Source: a bacterium UBA4883 (GTDB taxonomy: Bacteria; Bacillota; Clostridia; Oscillospirales; Acutalibacteraceae). From it: 16,255 bases of DNA. Below are positions 5,775 through 12,052 of the stretch, one piece after another (the stretch's first letter is position 1; the number at the start of each line of letters is the position of its first letter). A program made the position numbers and the translations under genes. The stretch lies in the NCBI GenBank assembly GCA_002399225.1, contig DHDF01000040.1, positions 1-16,255 of the forward strand. The letters are read 5' to 3'. The notes under the pieces were generated by a model. It was not told the DNA's origin. It searched no databases and worked only from the letters and a program-made list of their open reading frames with translations.

Positions 5775-6740
5775 ATGTTTCAAAAAATGGCAGTTTTCAT
5801 CTTAAGCATGCTGACTGCGCTGACATTTGCTTCCTGCAGCACATCCGGCAGTAATGGCAGCATCACAGGAAGCTCCACATCAACCAGCACCGCCGGCAAA
5901 AGCGGGAAAATCAAAGTGTCAGTTTCATTCGACGCAATGCGAGAATTTACCAAAGCGGTTGGAAAAGATAAAGTCGAAATCTCGACCATTATCCCAGATG
6001 GCACGGAACCGCACGATTTTGAACCGAAAGCCAAGGACCTTGCGGCGCTAAGCTCTGCCCAGGTCTTTGTGTACAGCGGATTTGGCATGGAAAACTGGGC
6101 AGACAAAGCTGTTCAGGCCGCAGGGAATAACAGCCTGATTGTGGTAGAAGCTTCGAAAGGAGCAACACCGATTCAAAATACCGACGCCGACGAGATCAAA
6201 GAACACGGGCAGTATGATCCACACCTCTGGATCAGCCTGAAAGGCGCTGAAATTGACGCGAGGAATATCCGGGACGGGTTGATCCAAGCCGATCCGTCGG
6301 ACAGCGCCTATTTTAAGAAGAACTGCGACAGTTTCACTGCACAGCTGGAAAATCTTTACTCAGAATACAAAGTTAAATTGCAGTCGAATAAAAAGAAAAG
6401 CTTTGTAACCGGCCATGCCGCCTTTTCTTATTTGTGCCGGGATTTCGGGCTGAAGCAAAACAGTGTTGAAGATGTCTTTGCCGAAGGCGAACCCAGTGCG
6501 AAAAAACTGGCCGGACTGGTGGACTACTGCAAGAAAAACAAAGTAAAAACCATATTTGTCGAAGATATGGTAAGTCCGGCCGTTTCCCAAACTCTTGCAA
6601 AACAGGTCGGCGCCAAGGTAGAAAAGATCTACACCATCGAAAGCAGCGAAGACAATAAAAGTTATTTGGAGCGCATGAAAGTCAATTTAAAAGAGATCAG
6701 CGACAGCCTGACTGAAGAAGAAAGGACTGCACAACATTAA
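5775..6740 (+). CDS. znuA: Zinc/manganese ABC transporter substrate-binding lipoprotein (ZnuA/AdcA-like)
   Basis: A 321-aa cluster A-I (TroA/ZnuA) metal-binding protein. Residues 1-20 are a lipoprotein signal with C21 in FASC, followed by a Ser/Thr/Gly linker to about residue 44. Likely metal ligands are H80 (TEPHDFEP), H150 (DPHLW), H214 (VTGHAAF) and E263/D264 (FVEDM). The long backbone helix and C-lobe follow, ending ESSEDNKSYLERM. The His-rich loop of many zinc-specific ZnuA proteins is absent; only EHG occurs before DPHLW. The frame is open back to an ATG at 5727, but that codon precedes the probable transcription start and adds no signal sequence. The ATG at 5775 has GGGGG (5760-5764) 10 nt upstream. 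It is divergent from its ATPase and permease and ends at a strong terminator. Confidence 0.9.
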   Translation: MFQKMAVFILSMLTALTFASCSTSGSNGSITGSSTSTSTAGKSGKIKVSVSFDAMREFTKAVGKDKVEISTIIPDGTEPHDFEPKAKDLAALSSAQVFVYSGFGMENWADKAVQAAGNNSLIVVEASKGATPIQNTDADEIKEHGQYDPHLWISLKGAEIDARNIRDGLIQADPSDSAYFKKNCDSFTAQLENLYSEYKVKLQSNKKKSFVTGHAAFSYLCRDFGLKQNSVEDVFAEGEPSAKKLAGLVDYCKKNKVKTIFVEDMVSPAVSQTLAKQVGAKVEKIYTIESSEDNKSYLERMKVNLKEISDSLTEEERTAQH

Positions 6741-6764
6741 ACTGCCGGGAAAAGCCAGCGCGGG

Positions 6765-6800
6765 AAAAGCACTGTGAGCCTTTGTTCACAGTGCTTTTTT
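6765..6800 (+). terminator. Strong intrinsic terminator after the metal-binding lipoprotein gene
   Basis: A 13-bp stem (AAAAGCACTGTGA / TCACAGTGCTTTT) with an 8-nt loop, followed by a run of six Ts that begins within the 3' arm. It lies 25 nt after the stop. Read on the minus strand it is followed by only four Ts, so it may also slow transcripts arriving from the importer operon ending at 7151, for which no other terminator is visible. Confidence 0.9.
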
Positions 6801-6882
6801 ATCAGAGGAAAACTCTCTCTCATTTTTATATCATATCCTGTCCATGGTAGACATAGATTTAAGAAAAAAGGATATGAGAAAA

Positions 6883-7128
6883 ATGGAACGAAGCCACAAA
6901 AAAATCACACTAGCTATTTTCCTGTTTTCCATCCTATTTCTTCTCCTCGGCTGCGCCGCGCTGGCCGACACGCAACCGCATCCGAGTTTCAGCTGGCTGA
7001 CCATTTTTTCCGCCAGCGGCAGAAGCCAAGTAAATTTGCGGGAGCAACTGCTTCCGAAGTCCCGTTTGAGTGCCCTGCAAAACAAAGCACCACCCGTTTT
7101 CTCCAGGGGATGCTTCTTCCCCGTCTAG
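6883..7128 (+). CDS. Small putative secreted or lipoprotein ORF, function unknown
   Basis: An 81-aa frame not recognised as any family. It begins MERSHKK, then a strong hydrophobic segment ending LLLGCAALA, which reads as a signal peptide or a lipobox (LLGC). The remainder (PHPSFSWLTIFSAS, then a basic region) shows no domain. A GGA (6870-6872, within an A-rich run) stands 10 nt before the ATG. In-frame ATGs at 6844 and 6874 are alternatives. No convincing promoter is seen, and the strong terminator at 6765-6800 isolates it from the upstream gene. It could be a real small envelope protein or the decayed 5' end of a longer gene. The rest of 6801-7150 holds nothing else I can support. Confidence 0.3.
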   Translation: MERSHKKITLAIFLFSILFLLLGCAALADTQPHPSFSWLTIFSASGRSQVNLREQLLPKSRLSALQNKAPPVFSRGCFFPV

Positions 7129-7150
7129 ACATGGAAGCAATGAGCCTGCA

Positions 7151-7921
7151 CTAGGATGATCTTTCCGGTGAAAAGACATATTCCACCCCGGCAGGGGAAG
7201 AAATCCGCCGGGTATGAATTTGAAAGACGCAGTCAATCGTTCCGCTGTGATAGATGTCATCCGGAGAACCGCAGGCCCGGAGTTTTCCGTGTTCCAGAAC
7301 AAGGATCCGGTCGGCGTAACGGAGCGCCAGACCCAGGTCATGCAGAACGGCGACCACCGTTTTCCTCCGCTGCCTGAGAGTTCCGATCAGAGACATCAAT
7401 TCAAACTGGCGGCTGATATCCAGATAGGTTGTCGGTTCGTCCAGCAAAACGACATCGGTGTCCTGCGCAATCAGCATGGCAAGATAAACCTTCTGTCTTT
7501 CCCCGCCGGAAAGGGATTCCAGCGGAATATCCCGAAATTTTTCTGTCCCGGTCGCCGCAAGCGCGTCTTCTACCGCTTCAAAATCTTTTTTCGAATATCT
7601 CCGCGAATAGGAAAGATACGGATATCTGCCGTGCAGCACCAGCGCACCGGCGGACATATGCGGCACGGCGCGCGCCTGCGGCAGAAAAGACACTTTCCGC
7701 GCAAATTCCCTGCGGGTCAGCGAAGCGGCATCCACTCCCTCCAGCAAAATTTTGCCGGAGGTCGGCTTTAAAAGCCGGACAATCAGTTTCAGAAGCGTGC
7801 TTTTCCCGCAGCCGTTCGGGCCGACCACCGCCGTGACTTCACCTTCCCGGAACCGGGCGCTGATCTCTTTTACTTTGTCCTCTCCACGGTAGCCCCCCGA
7901 AAGGTGCCAAAGCTCAAGCAT
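7151..7921 (-). CDS. FecE/BtuD-type ABC transporter ATP-binding protein
   Basis: A 256-aa ATPase of the FecCDE/BtuCD (siderophore, haem, cobalamin) importer group. Motifs: Walker A GPNGCGKST (34-42), Q-loop Q82, the group-typical HGRYPYLSYSRRYS (97-110), signature LSGGE (137-141), Walker B VVLLDEP (157-163) and H-loop H194 in VLHDLGLALRYADR. The ATG at 7921 has AGGAGG 7 nt upstream and overlaps the permease stop by 8 bp, so translation is coupled. It is last in the minus-strand order lipoprotein-permease-ATPase. No terminator follows closely. Substrate cannot be told from the ATPase; cobalamin is considered because of the neighbouring transcobalamin-like genes. Confidence 0.9.
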   Translation of the reverse strand: MLELWHLSGGYRGEDKVKEISARFREGEVTAVVGPNGCGKSTLLKLIVRLLKPTSGKILLEGVDAASLTRREFARKVSFLPQARAVPHMSAGALVLHGRYPYLSYSRRYSKKDFEAVEDALAATGTEKFRDIPLESLSGGERQKVYLAMLIAQDTDVVLLDEPTTYLDISRQFELMSLIGTLRQRRKTVVAVLHDLGLALRYADRILVLEHGKLRACGSPDDIYHSGTIDCVFQIHTRRISSPAGVEYVFSPERSS

Positions 7922-8954
7922 GGAGATGCCTCCTTTTCGTCAGCAGCAGCCGGATAAAAAACGGTCCGCCGAGGAAGGACATCACAATGCCGACCGGAAG
8001 TTCAAACGGAGCGAAGATCAGGCGCGCCAGAAGGTCGCAGACGGTTACAAAAGCGGCGCCCGCTAAAATGCAGGCCGGGATCACCTTCCGGTTGTCCTCC
8101 CCGACAAAAAAGCGCACCGCATGGGGAACGATCAGGCCGACAAACCCCAACAGCCCCGCAAAGCTCACGGCCCCGCCCGCCAGAACGGCCGCGATCATCA
8201 GCAAAATGAACCGGTATGCCCCGACATTCATGCCGAGGGAATGGGCGGAATCTTCCCCAAGGGAGAGTACGTTCATTTCATAGCGGAGCAGCACAGCAAG
8301 CGCCAGGCCGATTACAATGTAAATCGAAGCAAAACGAAGGCCGTCCGCTGTAACATAGGACAGCCCCCCCATCATATAAGTGCTGGAACCGACCAGAACA
8401 TCCGGAAAAAATTCTTTGATGGCATCGATCCCCGCCATCAGAATGCTGCTGATGGCAACTCCGGCCAGAATGATCGTGATTTTGGAAGCGCTGATCCGCA
8501 GGGCGATCGCCGAAACCGTGAGCGCGGTGAACAGAGCACCCAGAAAAGCCGCAGGCGGCAAGAGCCATGCCTGGGCCGGGAACAGAACCATGCAGAGCAT
8601 GGTGGTAAATCCCGCCCCCGCATTGATTCCGATGATATTGGGGCTGGCAAGGGCATTGTTCAGAACGGCCTGGATGATCGCCCCCGCAACGGCCAAGGCG
8701 CTGCCGGCCAGCATGGCGGCCAGCGCCCTAGGCAGGCGGACATACAGAAAAATCCGGCAGGCAGGGCTGGAGCGATCCGCTCCGCTCACAATCCGGACAA
8801 GCTGTGCCGGGGAAATGACGGCTGAACCGAGCATCAGGTCGAGCGCTGCGGCGACAGCCAGAAAAAGCAGAAAAGCAAGAAGCCAGAATCTCGCGCCGCG
8901 GCGGCGGAACTTCGGCCGGTCAGCTCCCATAAAGAAGCTTTGAAAGGTATGCAT
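7914..8954 (-). CDS. FecCD/BtuC-type ABC transporter permease
   Basis: About 346 aa with about ten membrane segments, as usual for the FecCD family. Recognisable blocks are RLPRALAAMLAGSALAVAGAIIQAVLNN(A) near residues 75-105 and GLLGFVGLIVPHAVRF near 265-285, the latter being the loop that contacts the ATPase. The frame begins with a GTG at 8963, but GGGGTG lies 6 nt before an ATG at 8954, which is preferred. The start region overlaps the 3' end of the binding-protein gene by 35 bp, and the stop overlaps the ATPase start by 8 bp, so all three proteins are translationally coupled. The codon use is G/C-rich compared with the zinc genes to the left. A single permease gene implies a homodimer, as in BtuC2D2. 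Confidence 0.9.
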   Translation of the reverse strand: MHTFQSFFMGADRPKFRRRGARFWLLAFLLFLAVAAALDLMLGSAVISPAQLVRIVSGADRSSPACRIFLYVRLPRALAAMLAGSALAVAGAIIQAVLNNALASPNIIGINAGAGFTTMLCMVLFPAQAWLLPPAAFLGALFTALTVSAIALRISASKITIILAGVAISSILMAGIDAIKEFFPDVLVGSSTYMMGGLSYVTADGLRFASIYIVIGLALAVLLRYEMNVLSLGEDSAHSLGMNVGAYRFILLMIAAVLAGGAVSFAGLLGFVGLIVPHAVRFFVGEDNRKVIPACILAGAAFVTVCDLLARLIFAPFELPVGIVMSFLGGPFFIRLLLTKRRHLHA

Positions 8955-9930
8955 AGCTTTCACCCCATCTGGCGTTTGGCTTATAGTGGAACAAATCCTT
9001 CGGAATGACCGCGTACCGATGATTCTGAACGGCCTTTAGCCCCTCCCAGGCGGGATTGGACTGGAACTGCTGGTGGATCAGAGTCAGCGCCTTTTTTTCG
9101 TCCGCCCCCATCACCACCACCAGAATATCGTCGGGATTGTGCTGGAGGATGGCATCCATGCTCAAATCATGCAGCAGCCCGCGGTCGCTGTCTGCAATGT
9201 TGACCGCCCCCAGATCCTTTAGCATGGCGCCGGTCATCGTACTCGAATTCATCACATCATAACCGGTCGAATAAGCCCGGATAAAAAGGACGGTCGGGGA
9301 TTTTTTTCCCTTGGTTCCGGCAATGATCTGGTGAATCTGCTCTTGCACCGCCAGACCGTTTTTCCGGTACAGGTCTTCCCGTCCCGTGATCTGCGTAAAA
9401 TTTTTCAGGACTTTCAGGTAATCGACGAATGTTTCCATGTGAAAACAGGCGGCATTCAGGCCAGCTTCCCGCAGCGCCTTGCAAAGTTTGACGTGCTGAG
9501 GCGTGTCGACCGACAAAATCACGAAATCCGGCTTCAGCGAAATGATCTGCTCCATGCTCGGGTTGGTGTAGGACCCAAGATTGGCCACCGTTTTGCCAAG
9601 GTTTAAATGGTGCCCTGAGTAAGCGTCTTTTGTCACGCCGATCAAAGTACCCCCGGCATCCGTCCATGTTTCCGCAAAGCTCCCCATCAGTGCGATCACC
9701 CGCTTTGCGGATGTCGCAGTAACCCGGTTTCCAACCGCATCCGTAAAAGTTGTCTTCTCCGCAGACGAGGACCGCACTGCGGAGCCTGGCGACCCTGCGG
9801 AAACCTGCCGCGTCCCGACGCAGGAAACTAGGAGCCCCGCTGACAGAATACCGCAGAGGCCGCAGGCAAGCGCACGGAAAAGCCACTCTTTTTTTACCCG
9901 CAGGCGCCTGCTTTTACTGAAAATTTTCAA
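8920..9930 (-). CDS. FecB/BtuF-type ABC transporter substrate-binding lipoprotein
   Basis: A 336-aa periplasmic-binding-protein-like lipoprotein of the PF01497 type. Basic N-terminus, hydrophobic core and lipobox LLVSC (C37), then a linker to about residue 58. The N-lobe opens TFTDAVGNRVT and has AKRVIALMGSFAETW; NPSMEQIISLKPDFVILS is the usual hinge-side block; the C-lobe has NPDDILVV and ends with NARWGESYAYLSKLLYG. The start is TTG at 9930, with AAGGGTGG about 9 nt upstream; there is no in-frame ATG before the signal sequence. It is the first gene of the importer operon, behind the promoter at 9970-9997. The family binds haem, siderophores, cobalamin and some other metal complexes. The C-lobe does not let me choose; a corrinoid is only suggested by the genes across the LysR regulator. 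Confidence 0.88.
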   Translation of the reverse strand: MKIFSKSRRLRVKKEWLFRALACGLCGILSAGLLVSCVGTRQVSAGSPGSAVRSSSAEKTTFTDAVGNRVTATSAKRVIALMGSFAETWTDAGGTLIGVTKDAYSGHHLNLGKTVANLGSYTNPSMEQIISLKPDFVILSVDTPQHVKLCKALREAGLNAACFHMETFVDYLKVLKNFTQITGREDLYRKNGLAVQEQIHQIIAGTKGKKSPTVLFIRAYSTGYDVMNSSTMTGAMLKDLGAVNIADSDRGLLHDLSMDAILQHNPDDILVVVMGADEKKALTLIHQQFQSNPAWEGLKAVQNHRYAVIPKDLFHYKPNARWGESYAYLSKLLYGS

Positions 9931-9969
9931 ACTGATGCACCACCCTTACGAAATGAACAACCTCTTTAC

Positions 9970-9997
9970 ATTATAACGCTTGAATTCTCATTGTAAA
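9970..9997 (-). promoter_or_regulatory. Promoter of the FecBCD-type importer operon
   Basis: On the minus strand: TTTACA (9992-9997), 16-bp spacer, TATAAT (9970-9975). Transcription should start near 9963, giving a leader of only about 33 nt. There is no room for a cobalamin or other riboswitch between this start and the TTG at 9930. Confidence 0.7.
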
Positions 9998-10001
9998 AGC
10001 G

Positions 10002-10018
10002 ATATTATTGATGAATAT
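10002..10018. promoter_or_regulatory. Candidate LysR-type regulator box
   Basis: ATATT-N7-AATAT, a 17-bp interrupted palindrome that fits the T-N11-A rule of LysR-family sites. It starts 4 bp upstream of the -35 of the importer operon, the classic activation position, and lies about 40 bp before the divergent lysR-type gene. Confidence 0.5.
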
Positions 10019-10019
10019 T

Positions 10020-10034
10020 ATCGGTAAAACCGAT
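10020..10034. promoter_or_regulatory. Second inverted repeat in the lysR/importer control region
   Basis: ATCGGT-AAA-ACCGAT, perfect 6-bp arms around three As. It sits next to the 17-bp box and 22 bp before the lysR start, so it could be a second binding site for autoregulation or a small hairpin in the lysR leader. Confidence 0.4.
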
Positions 10035-10056
10035 TGATGCAAAGAGATGTAAAGCC

Positions 10057-11190
10057 ATGACCATTCGCCATTTAAAGATTTTTATTCAAGTTGCAGAAAC
10101 ACAGAACATGACTTTGGCCGCTTCCCAGCTTTATCTGGCCCAGTCCACCGTGAGCCAGGCTATTCGTGAGCTGGAACAGCACTATGGAGTGCCTCTGTTT
10201 TCCCGGCTTTCCAAAAGGCTGTACCTGACGGAAGCGGGAAAGCATCTGCTCTCTTACGCCAAAACAGTTGTCACCAAATTTGACCAGCTGGAAGCCGCCA
10301 TGCGGCAGGACAGTCAGACTGAATATCTCCGGCTCGGTTCAACGATTACGGTTGCCTCCTGCCTGCTGCCGTCGATCCTCAATCGGCTGGAGGAGAAATG
10401 CCCGCACACGGAATGGTTTTCCTTAACAGCCAATACGGCTGCCATTGAGAAAAAGATTCTGAACAGCGAGCTGGATGTCGGCATCGTGGAGGGAGACATC
10501 AAATCGCCGGATTTGGTCAGCCTGCCCCTTTTGCATGATTCGCTAGTGCTGGCCTGCGCCGCCGGCCACCCGCTTGCCTCAAAGAAGGAACTGACCTTTG
10601 AAGAGATCAGATCCTATCCGTTCGTCATGCGGGAAAAAGGCAGCGGCACGCGGGAACTGTTCCTGAATTCCCTAAAACAGCGCGGTCTTTCGGTCAAAAT
10701 CAAGGTGGAAGCGCCTTTTCCGGAGGCGATGCTCAACGCGGTCCTGCAAAACGGATGCCTGGCGGTTCTGTCCATCCGGCTGCTGGAAAAGGAGATCAAG
10801 GCGGGCAGAATTGTCGCATTTCAGAACCGTTCCGGGCAGTGGGACCGAACTTTTAAACTGGTGTATCACAAAGACACCTTCCTGAAAAAATCGATCTCTT
10901 TTCTCTCCGATCTGCTGAAAGAATACCGGGAGCCTTTCGGCACGGGACCAGGCGCACCGCAAAAGCGCGTCATCCCGGATAAAAAGGCCAGGAAGATGCG
11001 GTCGGAGCGCCGTCCGTCATGTTGTAAAGCGGATTCTGATTTGCCTGGAACCGGAGATCCGCTGCGAGCGCATAAGCGCACTGGTCGTTTGCCATGGCAT
11101 TTGCAGAGGAGTCGCTCAGGCTGTGCCGAAACCCCTGGCCGGGCAGATAGTAAGCGGACAGCGCACCGATCAGCGTATGCCCGCTTTTGA
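10057..11190 (+). CDS. LysR-family transcriptional regulator with an abnormal C-terminal extension
   Basis: A 377-aa frame. Residues 1-60 form the LysR winged helix (MTIRHLKIFIQVAET, LYLAQSTVSQAIRELEQHYG, LFSRLSKRLYLTEAG). Residues about 90-288 form the PBP2-like effector domain, with SELDVGIVEG, CAAGHPLASKKELT and NGCLAVLSIRLLEKEIKAG. LysR proteins normally stop near residue 290-300; here the frame continues through residue 377. The last 73 residues are Arg/Lys/Ser-rich, have no domain character and are antisense to the toroid gene on the other strand (10970-11190). The natural end therefore seems to have been lost. The start at 10057 follows a weak AGAG ribosome site. It is divergent from the FecBCD-type operon, with a LysR-type box between them, so it probably controls that importer. 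The inducer is unknown. Confidence 0.85.
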   Translation: MTIRHLKIFIQVAETQNMTLAASQLYLAQSTVSQAIRELEQHYGVPLFSRLSKRLYLTEAGKHLLSYAKTVVTKFDQLEAAMRQDSQTEYLRLGSTITVASCLLPSILNRLEEKCPHTEWFSLTANTAAIEKKILNSELDVGIVEGDIKSPDLVSLPLLHDSLVLACAAGHPLASKKELTFEEIRSYPFVMREKGSGTRELFLNSLKQRGLSVKIKVEAPFPEAMLNAVLQNGCLAVLSIRLLEKEIKAGRIVAFQNRSGQWDRTFKLVYHKDTFLKKSISFLSDLLKEYREPFGTGPGAPQKRVIPDKKARKMRSERRPSCCKADSDLPGTGDPLRAHKRTGRLPWHLQRSRSGCAETPGRADSKRTAHRSAYARF

Positions 11191-12013
11191 CAAAATCCTG
11201 CCGCACCGGGCTGATACCGAGACTGGTCAGGGCCACAATGACCTGCGCGGTGCTTTCGGGATTTTCAGCACCCCAGCTTACATAGCCGCCGTCGTCTTTC
11301 TGCATGGCGGAAAGCGTATGCACGGCGCGGTCAACTGCAGCGCAGACATCGGAGCGAGCCCGGTAATTTGACAGCGCCTCCAGCGCCATCGCGGTGATAT
11401 CCGGATCCGGGACCGAGCCGTCCAGCGCCCATCCTCCGGCGGAGCCGGTTCCTCTGCCGATTTCTTCCGATAAAATTTCATCCACCATCTTCTTCCTGGA
11501 ATTCTGCGTTTTGCCTGCGCTCTGAAGCTGCGGCATGGCATACTTGCCGGAATCCAGGGCAATCAGCGCCCATACCGGGCCGTTGATTCCCTGAGACGCC
11601 ACTTGGTCAAAGTCGGCAAGCGGCTGCAAAAGGTTGTATCCGCCGATCTTGCGCGGGTCCCGGCCAACGGCGGTCAGCCCGAGAACGGTCCGGGAAGCTT
11701 CGGTGCACTTGCAGTCGGCAAGCACCCCTTTCCCGTTCTTGACCTCATCGGTCACATTCTGAACATAAGTTTGGTAAACGTTTGGCAGATGATATCCCGC
11801 CCGGGCCAGTGCCATGACGGTCCACTCGCCTTCAATGGATCCGGGCCGGAGCCCGCCCTTGGGGATGTTGCTGATCAAGTCCTGTGAAACATCCCAGCTC
11901 ATTTTTGCCGCAGAAGGCGCCGGGGATTCCGCGGCAGCCGCAGGGGCGGCCGCGCCGGACACCAGAATCAGCGAAAGCGCAATCCCCAAAAGAGAACTGA
12001 TTTTTTGCTTCAT
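10970..12013 (-). CDS. Secreted alpha/alpha-toroid protein, intrinsic factor/transcobalamin barrel-like
   Basis: A 347-aa exported protein. Residues 1-28 are a signal peptide ending APAAAA, with no membrane anchor. The mature part is a repeated helical toroid of the prenyltransferase/squalene-cyclase/cobalamin-binding type: EGEWTVMALARAGY (about 62-75), NGPVWALIALDSGKY, DPDITAMALEALSNY, MQKDDGGYVSWGAENPE followed by STAQVIVALTSLGI, and ANDQCAYALAADLRF near the end. DITAMALEAL resembles the DTAAMA helix of human transcobalamin as I recall it. In many clostridia this barrel is fused to DUF4430 in one chain; here the DUF4430 chain is the preceding gene, 39 bp upstream. The start at 12013 has GGGAGG 6 nt upstream. 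Catalytic cyclase motifs (DCTAE, DXDD) are not seen, so binding rather than catalysis is likely. Its 3' end is overlapped by the lysR-type frame. Confidence 0.8.
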   Translation of the reverse strand: MKQKISSLLGIALSLILVSGAAAPAAAAESPAPSAAKMSWDVSQDLISNIPKGGLRPGSIEGEWTVMALARAGYHLPNVYQTYVQNVTDEVKNGKGVLADCKCTEASRTVLGLTAVGRDPRKIGGYNLLQPLADFDQVASQGINGPVWALIALDSGKYAMPQLQSAGKTQNSRKKMVDEILSEEIGRGTGSAGGWALDGSVPDPDITAMALEALSNYRARSDVCAAVDRAVHTLSAMQKDDGGYVSWGAENPESTAQVIVALTSLGISPVRQDFVKSGHTLIGALSAYYLPGQGFRHSLSDSSANAMANDQCAYALAADLRFQANQNPLYNMTDGAPTASSWPFYPG

Positions 12014-12052
12014 TTCATGCCTCCCATTTCTTTCCGCCGCGCCGGGGCCGCG

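Noticed and set aside
8121..8825. 234-codon plus-strand frame opposite the FecCD-type permease
   Set aside because: It is antisense to a well-supported permease, rich in Arg/Gln/Gly/Asn as expected of a shadow frame, with no domain or ribosome site.
9931..10056. Cobalamin riboswitch upstream of the FecBCD-type importer
   Set aside because: The promoter at 9970-9997 leaves a leader of about 33 nt, too short, and no B12-box-like sequence is seen.
10970..12013. Terpene cyclase or protein prenyltransferase activity for the toroid protein
   Set aside because: It has an export signal and lacks the acidic catalytic motifs of cyclases; the neighbours favour a binding role.
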